In this document: positions 52,261 through 60,677 of the stretch, piece by piece | How positions within the stretch are numbered: position 1 is the first letter of the stretch | How the letters are laid out: each line of letters opens with the position of its first letter | From: Fibrobacter sp. UWR4 | GTDB lineage: Bacteria; Fibrobacterota; Fibrobacteria; Fibrobacterales; Fibrobacteraceae | Assembly: GCF_003149045.1 (NCBI RefSeq) | Contig: NZ_QGDU01000001.1 | Coordinates: 1 to 64,000 of the forward strand | DNA length: 64,000 bases | Reading direction: 5' to 3' | Notes under the pieces: generated by a model | Databases searched by the model: none | Seen by the model: the letters and a program-made list of their open reading frames with translations, nothing else | What the model was told of the DNA's origin: nothing | Program-made: the position numbers and the translations under genes

Positions 52261-53681
52261 GAAAGTACATGAAGGATATGATTGTACCTCTGTTTTTTGT
52301 GCTCGCCTCTGTAGGCGTCCTTATTGGCTGTACCGAAAAGACTGCAGGTACTGTTACGGATACTGGTAATACCGTTGCTATGAGCGGTGTTGTTCACAAG
52401 GCCGATGGAACGATCGCATCTAACGCTGTTGTCCGCATGGCTCGTATTTCCCTGGATAGCTCTTCCCGTCAGATTCCCAAGATGCTTGAAACTTCCACGG
52501 ATACTGCAGGTGTATTCGCTTTCGACTCTTTAATTGCAGACACTTTCCAGCTGGCTATTATTGATTCTGTTGCCGAAGAAATCTTCTACATGCCTCGAGC
52601 TTCCAAGGACTCCCTGGATCAGGATATCATCAAGTTGGAAAAGGCCGCAGTCTTTAATAGCGTTCTCTATTATGAAGACGTTGCTGACTCTGATTTGTCT
52701 GTCGGCTCTCACTTTATGGTTTCTTTGACTGGAACTCCCTTCTATAAGGATGTGCTTGCCAAGGAAAACTTCCGTATGCTGATTCCTGCAGGCACCTGGT
52801 GGCTTGAATTCTTCCCCTACGATGCAAGAATCGTTGCTACTCTTCAGAATGCAGGCGTGGCTGATAGCCTGATCTTCCGCAGCTGGGAAATCCCTGTGGA
52901 AGTGGGTTCCGGAGACACTCTTGAAATCGGTCCTTTCATTTGGAGCACCACCGCAGAAGTGGATTCCCTGGTAAAGGAATCCGAAGAGGCGGCTAAGGAT
53001 GTCGCTAGATTGTCTGGTACCGTTCTTTGCAAGAATGAAAAGCCTTGCGAAGGCGTTGAAGTCGCCCTGATTACGGACCTATTCGGATTTACCTTTACCG
53101 AAGGTGATTCTCTGGAATTTGCATCTGTAACCAAGACCGATAGCGTTGGCCGCTGGTGGATTAATCTTCCTAAGGAAGTGCCTGAAGATTCCTTCCGAGT
53201 TGAATTCCGCAAGGTACAGGATGATATCGTTGTGCAGACCGGTCTTACCCGCTATATCCATAAGGGTGAAATCGAATCTCTCAAGGATACTCTTAATGTG
53301 GGTGAGGATACTTTGAGCAGGCCTGCTTCAATTCTTACGGGAGTGAAGCTTGCTGTGGATTCTCAGGATACGACTCAGTCCAGTAGTTGTGCGATGAACA
53401 GCGTTGTGGTGGGCATCAAGGGTACGTCTCATTTTGTTAGGGATATTACCTGCGATATGCTGAGCCTTTCCGGTCTTCCGGTGGGCGAGCAGGAAATGGT
53501 TCTGTATTCCGGTGATCCGAAGGTCATTTCTGTTTTGGAAAAGTCCGACGCTCCTAGATGGACCTATGTCACCTTGACGGCTGTTGAACTGACGGACAAC
53601 TCTGAACAGAAAGTCCAGTGGAATACTTATACGCCTCCCAGCAAAAATATTTTAGAAAACCCCTTGCCAAACGAAAATTGA
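52257..53681 (+). CDS. Lipoprotein with carboxypeptidase-regulatory-like repeats
   Basis: This 474-residue protein has a lipobox VLIGC (Cys near 25). Beta-sandwich domains of the CarboxypepD_reg type follow at about 38-110 (MSGVVHKADGTIASNAVVRM ... TDTAGVFAFDSL) and 255-330 (LSGTVLCKNEKPCEGVEVAL ... TDSVGRWWINLP), with other beta domains around. It is coupled to the TIGR02147 gene by a 4-nt overlap, so the regulator and this surface protein are probably made together. Confidence 0.82.
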   Translation: MRKYMKDMIVPLFFVLASVGVLIGCTEKTAGTVTDTGNTVAMSGVVHKADGTIASNAVVRMARISLDSSSRQIPKMLETSTDTAGVFAFDSLIADTFQLAIIDSVAEEIFYMPRASKDSLDQDIIKLEKAAVFNSVLYYEDVADSDLSVGSHFMVSLTGTPFYKDVLAKENFRMLIPAGTWWLEFFPYDARIVATLQNAGVADSLIFRSWEIPVEVGSGDTLEIGPFIWSTTAEVDSLVKESEEAAKDVARLSGTVLCKNEKPCEGVEVALITDLFGFTFTEGDSLEFASVTKTDSVGRWWINLPKEVPEDSFRVEFRKVQDDIVVQTGLTRYIHKGEIESLKDTLNVGEDTLSRPASILTGVKLAVDSQDTTQSSSCAMNSVVVGIKGTSHFVRDITCDMLSLSGLPVGEQEMVLYSGDPKVISVLEKSDAPRWTYVTLTAVELTDNSEQKVQWNTYTPPSKNILENPLPNEN

Positions 53682-53705
53682 ATAACTAACTTTGGCACAC
53701 AACGA

Positions 53706-53776
53706 TGAGTTATGGTGTAACGGTAGCACAACAGATTCTGACTCTGTTTGTCTAGGTTCGAATCCTGGTAACTCAA
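53706..53776 (+). tRNA. tRNA-Gln(CUG)
   Basis: Acceptor TGAGTTA pairs with TAACTCA (769-775), with discriminator A at 53776. The D arm has AACGGTAG. The anticodon stem ACAGA/TCTGT encloses TTCTGAC with anticodon CTG. The T arm is CTAGG-TTCGAAT-CCTGG. CCA is not encoded. It is expected to be charged by GlnS, whose gene is at 35-37 kb. Confidence 0.95.
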
Positions 53777-53781
53777 CTCCA

Positions 53782-53813
53782 AAAAGCCTCGGTCATTGGA
53801 CCGGGGCTTTTTT
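53782..53813 (+). terminator. Terminator behind tRNA-Gln
   Basis: AAGCCTCGGTC-ATTG-GACCGGGGCTT with a TTTTTT tract and one G-T/mismatch position in the stem. Confidence 0.9.
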
Positions 53814-53822
53814 AGTTGCAAA

Positions 53823-54160
53823 GGGGGAACTCTGTTCCCCCTTTGGAATCCCCCTTGCTAGTGACTTCGGCAGGGCCTTGCCACTAGGTTCTTTCAGGAA
53901 GATTCCGTCTGGATTGTCGCAGGATCGGGGGGACCTCTGTTCCCCCTTTGGAATCCCCCTTGCTAGTGACTTCGGCAGGGCCTTGCCACTAGGTTCTTTC
54001 AGGAAGATTCCGTCTGGATTGTCGCAGGATCGGGGGGACCTCTGTTCCCCCTTTGGAATCCCCCTTGCTAGTGACTTCGGCAGGGCCTTGCCACTAGGTT
54101 CTTTCAGGAAGATTCCGTCTGGATTGTCGCAGGATCGGGGGAACTTTGTTCCCCCTTTGG
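53823..54160. repeat. 105-bp tandem repeat, three full copies and a partial fourth
   Basis: Copies start at 53831, 53936 and 54041, with a partial copy from 54146. They are near-identical. Each unit contains GGGGGA..TCTGTTCCCCC (a palindrome-like piece) and CTAGTG...CACTAG around a GGCAGGGCCTTGCC core. As 105 is a multiple of three, one frame stays open on each strand, but the plus frame runs in from the tRNA and is not a real gene. Confidence 0.92.
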
Positions 54161-54210
54161 GAGCGCCTGAAAAATCCATTGGGGGGTTATCTTTTCTATG
54201 TTTGCGGGTG

Positions 54211-54972
54211 ATGGAATTTTTTGATTACTATTCTGAACTTTTTGGTGATCGCTGGCCAGCCCTGCTGGAGGCTTTGAAGGGCGAGGGTAAGGCGGTTCAG
54301 CTTTCCTTTGGCGAGGGGCTGGAACCTTACTTCCTGGATGAAGCTTCCGTGTATGCGGCTAATGCTTTGGGCGTCTGCCCGGGGGATGATTGCCTGGACA
54401 TGTGTGCTGCTCCGGGGGGTAAAACATTGGTAATTGCCTCTACCTTGAAGGGGGAGGGCTCCCTCCAGAGTAACGACCGTTCTCCGGATCGTCGTTTACG
54501 CCTGAGTCACGTCATTGAAAATTCCTTGCCGGAAGCCTGGCGTGCAAATATCAAGGTTTCTGGTTATGATGGTATGAAATTTGGTCTCCACAAGAAAGAG
54601 TGTTTCGATAAGATTTTGCTGGATGCACCCTGTTCTTCGGACCGCCATGTACTGAATTCTCCTGAACATCTGAAGGTTTGGTCTGCTAAGCGTGTGAAAC
54701 GACTCTCTGTAGAGCAGGGTGCCCTATTAGCTTCTGCTGTGGATGCCCTGAAGCCTGGTGGAACGCTTGTTTATGGTACTTGCGCCCTTTCTCCTATGGA
54801 AAATGATGATGTGGTCAAGAAAATCCTGAAGAAACGACCCTCCATGAGGATGGTGGAGATTGAAAATCTACTGCCCGGTGCGGATCGGACTGAGTTTGGA
54901 GTCCATATCCTGCCGGACCGTTCGGAAGGGCGTGGACCGATTTACTGCGCAAAGTTGGTCAAGGAACTCTAG
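54211..54972 (+). CDS. NSUN/RsmB-family RNA 5-methylcytosine methyltransferase
   Basis: This 253-residue enzyme has the SAM loop CLDMCAAPGGKTL near residue 70, the motif IV cysteine in LLDAPCSSDRH and the motif VI nucleophile cysteine in YGTCALSPMEND. It is short: the N-terminal RNA-binding domain of RsmF/RsmB is almost absent, as in NSUN4-type enzymes. Target rRNA or tRNA is unknown. ATG 54211 is used because upstream sequence is repeat array and tRNA. Confidence 0.85.
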   Translation: MEFFDYYSELFGDRWPALLEALKGEGKAVQLSFGEGLEPYFLDEASVYAANALGVCPGDDCLDMCAAPGGKTLVIASTLKGEGSLQSNDRSPDRRLRLSHVIENSLPEAWRANIKVSGYDGMKFGLHKKECFDKILLDAPCSSDRHVLNSPEHLKVWSAKRVKRLSVEQGALLASAVDALKPGGTLVYGTCALSPMENDDVVKKILKKRPSMRMVEIENLLPGADRTEFGVHILPDRSEGRGPIYCAKLVKEL

Positions 54973-55042
54973 CTGTTCCATCTTGAACGTCCTTTTTTCA
55001 ATTTGTTTTTTGAAAAATCCCTTTTTTATGTATTTTAATAGT

Positions 55043-56515
55043 ATGATGAAGCGTTTGTTTTTGTTGGTTCTTTGTGCCATGGCCTTTTCCTTTGCGGAAG
55101 AAGCCGCTCCTGTGACCGTTCCTGAGGCAACTCCTGAGGCAGCGCCTACCAGTCGTGAAGTCCCCGTGCGTTACTGGGTTAACGGCGACTCCTTGGAACA
55201 GATGGCCATTTTCGTCAAGATTCAGAACGATACGGTCTACCTAAAAAATCCGGAAGGAAATCAGCTGAAGCAGCTGGATAAACTGGTAGACCGGGAAAAT
55301 CAGGCTCTCCAGGAAAGTAACGGACAGAAGGTAGAAGAACCTGAATTCGTGGAAGAGGAAGAAGAAGTTCCGAAGAAAGATACCGTGGAAATTATCATGA
55401 CGGATGCTGTGAGAGATTCCGTGGCCGCCCATAAAGACGTCACCATTCAGGAAGACGAAGGTGACGATGATGACCTGGAAACAGCTATGGCCAGGGAATT
55501 GCAGCGTCAGAAACTGGAAGAAATTGCCAAGGTGGAAGAAGAAATTCGCCAGCGTGAAATTCAGGACAGCCTTGAAGCGGCTGCAAAGAATCCCTATATC
55601 ACCATTTATCGCTATGCCTTAAAGCGCTTGTATAATTTGGAAGACAATGTCATGATTGACTTGTCCTTGTCCAACTATGTGGTTCCTGTGATTGTGGAAG
55701 AAGAGGAAACCATTGAACTTTATCCGCCGGGAAATGCGAACCTGTTCGTGACTAGCGAAACGGAAGCCTGCTCTCTCTTTGTGAACGGAATTCCTCTGAA
55801 TCAGGTAACTCCGGATACCATCAAGAACATTATGCCGGGTAAGTACACGATTTCCATCAAGAAGGTGGTGAAGGACGTGGAACGCTGGGGTGTCCAGGTG
55901 GTGAAAATCAAGGCAGATTCCCTGAACAGAGTGTCCATTCCTATGCGTAATCCGGAAACTCGCCTGACGGTGAATACCAATCCGGAAAACGTGGAAGTGT
56001 TCGTGAATGAGGAACCTACGGAAAATGTGATGCCTCATTTTATTACGGACGTCATTGTTGAAGGCGTGAAGCCCCAATTATCTGCAACCATCTATCTGAG
56101 AAAAGTGGGCTACCGCGATACGTCCGTGGTGACGGAAATTCGTCCCTATATGCCCAACCTGGTGATGGTGGAAATGACTCCGGTTCTTGACGACCTGGAT
56201 TTCATTCAGGAACAGAAAGCTTTCGACAGGGAACGTAGCCAGCGTCGAATTGGCCGCGGACTCTTGTGGGGCGCTATTGCACCCATTATTGCAGGCGGTG
56301 TCCTGTGGGCGCTTGCCGAAAGTGACTGGAGTGACGCAGCTGACAAGAAGAAGGCATACAACAAGCTTTCTGCATTTGACAGTGAAGACACTCGCAAGAT
56401 GGTGAAGGATAACCATCGTTTAAATGATAGCGGCGATACGAAGTTCGCTATCGGTGCTTCTCTTGGCGGTATAGGCCTAGGTCTTTTGACGGCTGGTTTT
56501 ATCCTTGCTTTCTAG
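55043..56515 (+). CDS. PEGA-domain envelope protein with C-terminal membrane segments
   Basis: This 490-residue protein has a signal peptide (MMKRLFLLVLCAMAFSFAEE) and an acidic, Glu-rich coiled segment (about 85-190). PEGA-like domains follow (LFVTSETEACSLFVNGIPL and TRLTVNTNPENVEVFVNEEP), each a strand plus VNG/VNE turn. Two hydrophobic segments near the end (WGAIAPIIAGGVLWALA and GIGLGLLTAGFILAF) could be membrane spans. PEGA domains bind surface polymers. The next gene overlaps its end by 11 nt. Confidence 0.72.
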   Translation: MMKRLFLLVLCAMAFSFAEEAAPVTVPEATPEAAPTSREVPVRYWVNGDSLEQMAIFVKIQNDTVYLKNPEGNQLKQLDKLVDRENQALQESNGQKVEEPEFVEEEEEVPKKDTVEIIMTDAVRDSVAAHKDVTIQEDEGDDDDLETAMARELQRQKLEEIAKVEEEIRQREIQDSLEAAAKNPYITIYRYALKRLYNLEDNVMIDLSLSNYVVPVIVEEEETIELYPPGNANLFVTSETEACSLFVNGIPLNQVTPDTIKNIMPGKYTISIKKVVKDVERWGVQVVKIKADSLNRVSIPMRNPETRLTVNTNPENVEVFVNEEPTENVMPHFITDVIVEGVKPQLSATIYLRKVGYRDTSVVTEIRPYMPNLVMVEMTPVLDDLDFIQEQKAFDRERSQRRIGRGLLWGAIAPIIAGGVLWALAESDWSDAADKKKAYNKLSAFDSEDTRKMVKDNHRLNDSGDTKFAIGASLGGIGLGLLTAGFILAF

Positions 56516-57089
56516 AGCTCTTGCGTTATTTCTTTTTGCGGTGGGGGTGGCTTTTGCCCATCCCCATGTTTTCCTTGATGCAACCGTCAAGGTCCTGTTT
56601 AACGAAACGGGCCTGACCGCGGTTCGTAACCACTGGGTGTACGATGAAATGTACAGTACGGCCATGATGGCCTCTGGTGATAAGAACGGTGATGGTTCCA
56701 TTACGGGGGCTGAACTGGCCTGGTTTCAGAAGACTATTTTGGATCCTGTTTCTACGTCCAATTATTTCAATTACGTGCTGAACGGAACCAAGTTTCTTGG
56801 GGTTGAAAAAATCGTGAACTTCAAGGCGTCCATGAATAATGGGCGTTTGACTTTGGATTTTGATGTCGTTTTTACCTGCCCTGTGAAAGATGATTACACC
56901 ATGATTGTTGTGGTGGTGGCGGATCCCTCCAACTATATTCAGGTAACGACGGATATGGACGTTTCCGATGTAGATGCACCGGAATCTGTAGATGTGGAAT
57001 TCTTTGACGATGGTTTGGATGGTTTAACGATGTTTAGGGCATTCCAGTCCAACGTAAGAGGGCTTTACCTAAGGTTTAAGAAGCAATAA
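56505..57089 (+). CDS. DUF1007-family periplasmic protein with an EF-hand-like loop
   Basis: This 194-residue protein begins at TTG 56505, overlapping the previous gene. It has a signal peptide and AHPHVFLDATVKV, the hallmark of DUF1007. DKNGDGSITGAELAWF (about 60-75) fits an EF-hand calcium loop. DUF1007 genes often sit beside NicO metal permeases, as here (1 nt apart), suggesting a role in nickel or cobalt transport. It has no better start codon. Confidence 0.8.
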   Translation: MLSRALALFLFAVGVAFAHPHVFLDATVKVLFNETGLTAVRNHWVYDEMYSTAMMASGDKNGDGSITGAELAWFQKTILDPVSTSNYFNYVLNGTKFLGVEKIVNFKASMNNGRLTLDFDVVFTCPVKDDYTMIVVVVADPSNYIQVTTDMDVSDVDAPESVDVEFFDDGLDGLTMFRAFQSNVRGLYLRFKKQ

Positions 57090-57090
57090 T

Positions 57091-58041
57091 ATGGTATTCT
57101 CGGGACGTTTCAATTTCTTTCTTGCGTTTGTCCTTACGCTGTTCTTGGTTGTAGGGGGTTCCGCTGCTGTAAAGAAAAAACGATTTGATGTGGAAAATGT
57201 GAAAGATACCACTAGTGTGGTGGTGAGTCCTAATGATGCTCCTGTTGCGGAATCAGGTTTTAGCCTCCTTGCTGCTTTGGGGGCCGTGCAAAAAAATCTG
57301 CGAGAGACTTTGTCGGGGCAGATCAACGCCATGAAGGCGGGGAAAAATTCTGCTGTTTGGTATTTCATCGCGGTTTGTTTTCTTTATGGCTTGCTTCATG
57401 CTCTTGGACCTGGCCATGGAAAATCCATTGTGGTGGGCTTTTTCCTGGCAAGGAGAGGACGCTGGCGCCAAGGAGTTGCCTTAGGCGCGGGAATAACGTT
57501 TACACACACCATGAGTGCGGTTGTAATCCTGTTTGTCCTTTATCTTTTCCTTAAAACAGCTGTGTTTCCCGCTTTTGAGGTGGGACGTGGGGGCATTGAA
57601 AAGATCAGTTATGCAATGTTGGTCTTTACAGGCCTTGTTTTGATTTTCTTTGGAATTAAAGATTTCCTAAAACGAAGAAAAGAATCCTCATACGTGGCAA
57701 ATACAATGCCTGCGGTTGCTTCGTGGAAAGAAATTATAGGGGTTGCGGCTATAACAGGGATTGTCCCTTGCCCTGCAGTAGCTTTAATTGTTCTTTTTTG
57801 CCTGTTAAATTCAATGATTGTCTATGCTCTAGTGGGAGCATTTGTGATTTGCGTCGGAATGATGGTCACGAATATCTCCTTTGGTGTTGCTGCAGTGGCT
57901 TTCCGAAAGGGAATTGATAAAAAATCTCGTAGCAGCCGTTTTGCTTCGAAAATCTATATGATTGCCTCCATTGCAGGCGGAGTTCTGGTGACCACCTCTG
58001 GAGTGCTTTTGCTCCATAATACATTTGTCGGACAGTGTTAA
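57091..58041 (+). CDS. NicO/RcnA-family nickel-cobalt transporter
   Basis: This 316-residue membrane protein has about seven segments. The metal motif LHALGPGHGKS (about 104-114) and a second His motif TFTHTMSA are present. VPCPAVALIVL lies in the second half. An N-terminal signal-like segment and a ~60-residue periplasmic stretch precede the core. Direction (uptake or efflux) cannot be told. It pairs with the DUF1007 gene, as in other bacteria. Confidence 0.88.
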   Translation: MVFSGRFNFFLAFVLTLFLVVGGSAAVKKKRFDVENVKDTTSVVVSPNDAPVAESGFSLLAALGAVQKNLRETLSGQINAMKAGKNSAVWYFIAVCFLYGLLHALGPGHGKSIVVGFFLARRGRWRQGVALGAGITFTHTMSAVVILFVLYLFLKTAVFPAFEVGRGGIEKISYAMLVFTGLVLIFFGIKDFLKRRKESSYVANTMPAVASWKEIIGVAAITGIVPCPAVALIVLFCLLNSMIVYALVGAFVICVGMMVTNISFGVAAVAFRKGIDKKSRSSRFASKIYMIASIAGGVLVTTSGVLLLHNTFVGQC

Positions 58042-58060
58042 AAAAAATTATCTTTAGGGC

Positions 58061-58990
58061 ATGAGAAAGATTGCTCTAATTTCATTGCTTTTTTCATTGT
58101 TTAGTTTTGCGCAAGAGTTGCCTGCGGAAAGTAGCCTGCCTGTTGCCGCAAATGATACGATTGTTGTTCCTGACTTGCAAAATCCCGTTGTCGAAGCTCC
58201 GACAGCGAAAGCTCCCGTAGCGGAAACGCCTGTGGCTGAAGCTCCTGTTGTAAAAGAGCCTGCTGCTGTGCCTATTGCTGAAATTCCGGCTGTTGAAACT
58301 CCCGTCAAGAAAAAAGGTGGACTGTTGGAAGGCTTGTTGCCGGTCTCTCCTGACGAAGCTATTGCCAAGGGGCGTATTTATGGCGGCGTATCCCTTTCCC
58401 TAATTCAAGGAAATACGGATGACGATGCTTTGAATATTATGATTGGCGATGTGTATGACGCCTATGGTTATACTTTTACTGTTGAGGCCTTTGGTGGTTA
58501 CTTCGTGAAGGATGCTATGGCGATCGGTCTTCGGGCAGGCTATTCTCGCACTTGGTTTGATATTGATTTTGCCTTGATGGAAGATCTGCTTGATTTGAAG
58601 GAACGTCGCAAGTATGTGAGCAATGGCTTTTTCGTCCAGCCTGTTCTCAAAAACTATCTGAAGGTTTTTGATTCTCAGACGTTCTACTTCTTTAATGAAA
58701 CGTCCATATCCGTAGAATATTCCTATGGCATGTCCCAGACGGATAATGGGGAGGACATGAAGAAGACTTTGAACAATGCCTGGTCCATTGATGTAGGTAT
58801 CAATCCGGGTATTTGCATTATGGTATTGAACCGATTCGCTTTCGAAACTTCCGTTGGTTTGCTGGGGCTGAATTCCAGCGTGATGAATGTGGAAGAGAAT
58901 GGCGAAACTAAGAGTCAATTTGTCTATAACATCGTGAATTTTACCATCAACCTGCTGGCCTTGGATTTTTCCTTGGTCTACTTCTTCTAG
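58061..58990 (+). CDS. Outer-membrane barrel-like protein with Pro/Ala/Val/Glu linker
   Basis: This 309-residue protein has a signal peptide ending FSFAQE. A TonB-like linker of P-V-A-E repeats (about 45-90, e.g. APVAETPVAEAPVVKEP) follows, and then a C-terminal barrel-like part with strands such as IYGGVSLSLIQGN and ends LLALDFSLVYFF. The linker could span the periplasm or cross peptidoglycan. The gene sits 20 nt behind the NicO gene and 11 nt before a large lipoprotein. Confidence 0.72.
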   Translation: MRKIALISLLFSLFSFAQELPAESSLPVAANDTIVVPDLQNPVVEAPTAKAPVAETPVAEAPVVKEPAAVPIAEIPAVETPVKKKGGLLEGLLPVSPDEAIAKGRIYGGVSLSLIQGNTDDDALNIMIGDVYDAYGYTFTVEAFGGYFVKDAMAIGLRAGYSRTWFDIDFALMEDLLDLKERRKYVSNGFFVQPVLKNYLKVFDSQTFYFFNETSISVEYSYGMSQTDNGEDMKKTLNNAWSIDVGINPGICIMVLNRFAFETSVGLLGLNSSVMNVEENGETKSQFVYNIVNFTINLLALDFSLVYFF

Positions 58991-59001
58991 GGAGGTTGAC
59001 T

Positions 59002-60666
59002 ATGCTTAAGAAAATGATGATGAATGGAATCCGCGTGATGGGTATGCTTGTGATTGGTGCAAGCTCGGTGCTGGTATTTAATGCCTGTTCCGATGTGGAA
59101 AAACCAAGCGTTCCTCCTGTTCCTGATGGAACCGGTGTTTTTGACAATCTTGATTCTGTGGTTGTGGATGTAGAAACCGGTGTGATTGAATTGCCTGAGG
59201 GAACGGATTCCCTGGTGATAAGTTCTCTTGCTTCCCTTGGAGGAACCTATTTCTTTATCGCTACGGATGACGATCCTGAAGACCCTTCCTTTGATTGGGA
59301 AAATCCTCTGGACTCGGGTTCCGTGATTTCCCTGAAGGATAATAAGGATGTCCGCGTGGTGGCTTTGGACAAGAATTACCGCGTGATAAAGATCTGGACA
59401 ATCGCAAAGCCGGAAGATGTCGTTGAAGAATCTTCCAGCTCCGAGGATGTAGAATCTTCTAGCTCTAAAGCTGAATCCTCTAGTTCCGAAATAGTTGAAT
59501 CCTCTTCCAGTGAAAGCGCTGAAGGATCTTCCTCTAGTGAAAACGTAGAAGAGTCTTCATCCAGTGCTGCAGCTGTGGAATCCTCCTCTAGTGCCGTGGT
59601 TGAAGTTTCCTCTTCCAGCATTGCTGCAGCCTCTAGCTCTAGCATAGCAGTATCTTCTTCCAGTGAAGGGTATGTTTCTAGCTCAAGTATTGTAGAGTCT
59701 TCTTCTGGTATAGAGGTTTCGAGTTCCAGTGTAGATGTTTCCTCTTCCAGCGCGGTGATTGTCTCTAGCTCTAGCGTAGTTCCATCCTCCTCTAGTCAGA
59801 AGGTGTCTTCCTCCAGTGAAGAAATCTCTAGCTCCAGTGAAGTGGTAAGTAGTTCCTCTGAAGCTGTTCTTAGTAGCTCTTCTGAAGATGTGGTCGAATC
59901 TTCTAGCTCTGTAGAGACAGAGAGACCTCAATTGCCTGGTTCTGATTTTAGTGGTTGGGACAAGTCTTTCTGGGGCTCCACCAGCGATGCTATGGCAAGG
60001 GAAAAAACTACTGCGGCGATTAAGCTCAAGTCTTCTGCAAATGCTGAATTCTCTGACTCCAAGATGACACTTACAACGCGTGAAATCGAGGGCTCCTTCA
60101 TTGGCATTGAGGGAAGTTGGAAAATGGCTGGTGGATTCTATTTTGCAGGAACATTTGAGGATACTGACATAGTTCATTTGTATCAGTGGAACTATACGTC
60201 AGGTACGCCCGATGCAAGTTATGCTTCCGATATTTCTCAGGGCATGTCTTTTGGACAACCGTTCTCTGCACGTCCAGTATCCTTTGAGGTGACATTCGCC
60301 TATAGTCATGTGGCAAACACTAATAAAAAATTCCCTCAGCAGGGTTTGATCTATGTCGCTCTGGTAAGTTCCGACAATAAAATTGTTGCCGCAGGATCCA
60401 TCGTGAAAACAAAATCTTCCGATATGGCCACGGAAACTATTGAACTGGAATATGGTTCTGATGCGGGATTGATCAGTGCAGAGTATGCAGGTGTATCTGA
60501 TCTGACGGTTGGCTCTGGAAATGAAACCGTTGCATCGATTCGAGTGATGTTTGCTTCCTCTGCCTATGCCTTTGTGGTAGATGGCGGTGCTCTTGGAAAT
60601 AGCGGGAAGTATCGCGGAGGCGAAAATTCAAAACTCATTGTGGATAACTTCAAACTGAATTACTAA
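59002..60666 (+). CDS. Surface lipoprotein with Ser-rich linker and C-terminal PCMD-type domain
   Basis: This 554-residue protein starts at ATG 59002, 6 nt behind GGAGG. Lipobox VFNAC lies near residue 30 and an N-terminal beta domain at 40-135. A ~165-residue linker of SSSSE/ESSSS repeats (about 59420-59920) follows. The last ~240 residues begin PGSDFSGWDKSFWGST and end FVVDGG..VDNFKLNY, like the putative carbohydrate-metabolism (PCMD) domain. Such linkers are typical of Fibrobacter surface proteins. It is co-directional with the next gene, 11 nt away, which has the same C-terminal domain. Confidence 0.78.
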   Translation: MLKKMMMNGIRVMGMLVIGASSVLVFNACSDVEKPSVPPVPDGTGVFDNLDSVVVDVETGVIELPEGTDSLVISSLASLGGTYFFIATDDDPEDPSFDWENPLDSGSVISLKDNKDVRVVALDKNYRVIKIWTIAKPEDVVEESSSSEDVESSSSKAESSSSEIVESSSSESAEGSSSSENVEESSSSAAAVESSSSAVVEVSSSSIAAASSSSIAVSSSSEGYVSSSSIVESSSGIEVSSSSVDVSSSSAVIVSSSSVVPSSSSQKVSSSSEEISSSSEVVSSSSEAVLSSSSEDVVESSSSVETERPQLPGSDFSGWDKSFWGSTSDAMAREKTTAAIKLKSSANAEFSDSKMTLTTREIEGSFIGIEGSWKMAGGFYFAGTFEDTDIVHLYQWNYTSGTPDASYASDISQGMSFGQPFSARPVSFEVTFAYSHVANTNKKFPQQGLIYVALVSSDNKIVAAGSIVKTKSSDMATETIELEYGSDAGLISAEYAGVSDLTVGSGNETVASIRVMFASSAYAFVVDGGALGNSGKYRGGENSKLIVDNFKLNY

Positions 60667-60677
60667 GGAACTGGATT

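Noticed and set aside
53823-54160. CRISPR array
   Set aside because: The units are contiguous and 105 bp long with no unique spacers, and no cas genes are nearby.
53692-54210. N-terminal extension of the methyltransferase through the 105-bp repeats
   Set aside because: The extended frame would pass through tRNA-Gln and its terminator. The enzyme motifs fit a start at 54211, and the repeat is open only because its period is a multiple of three.
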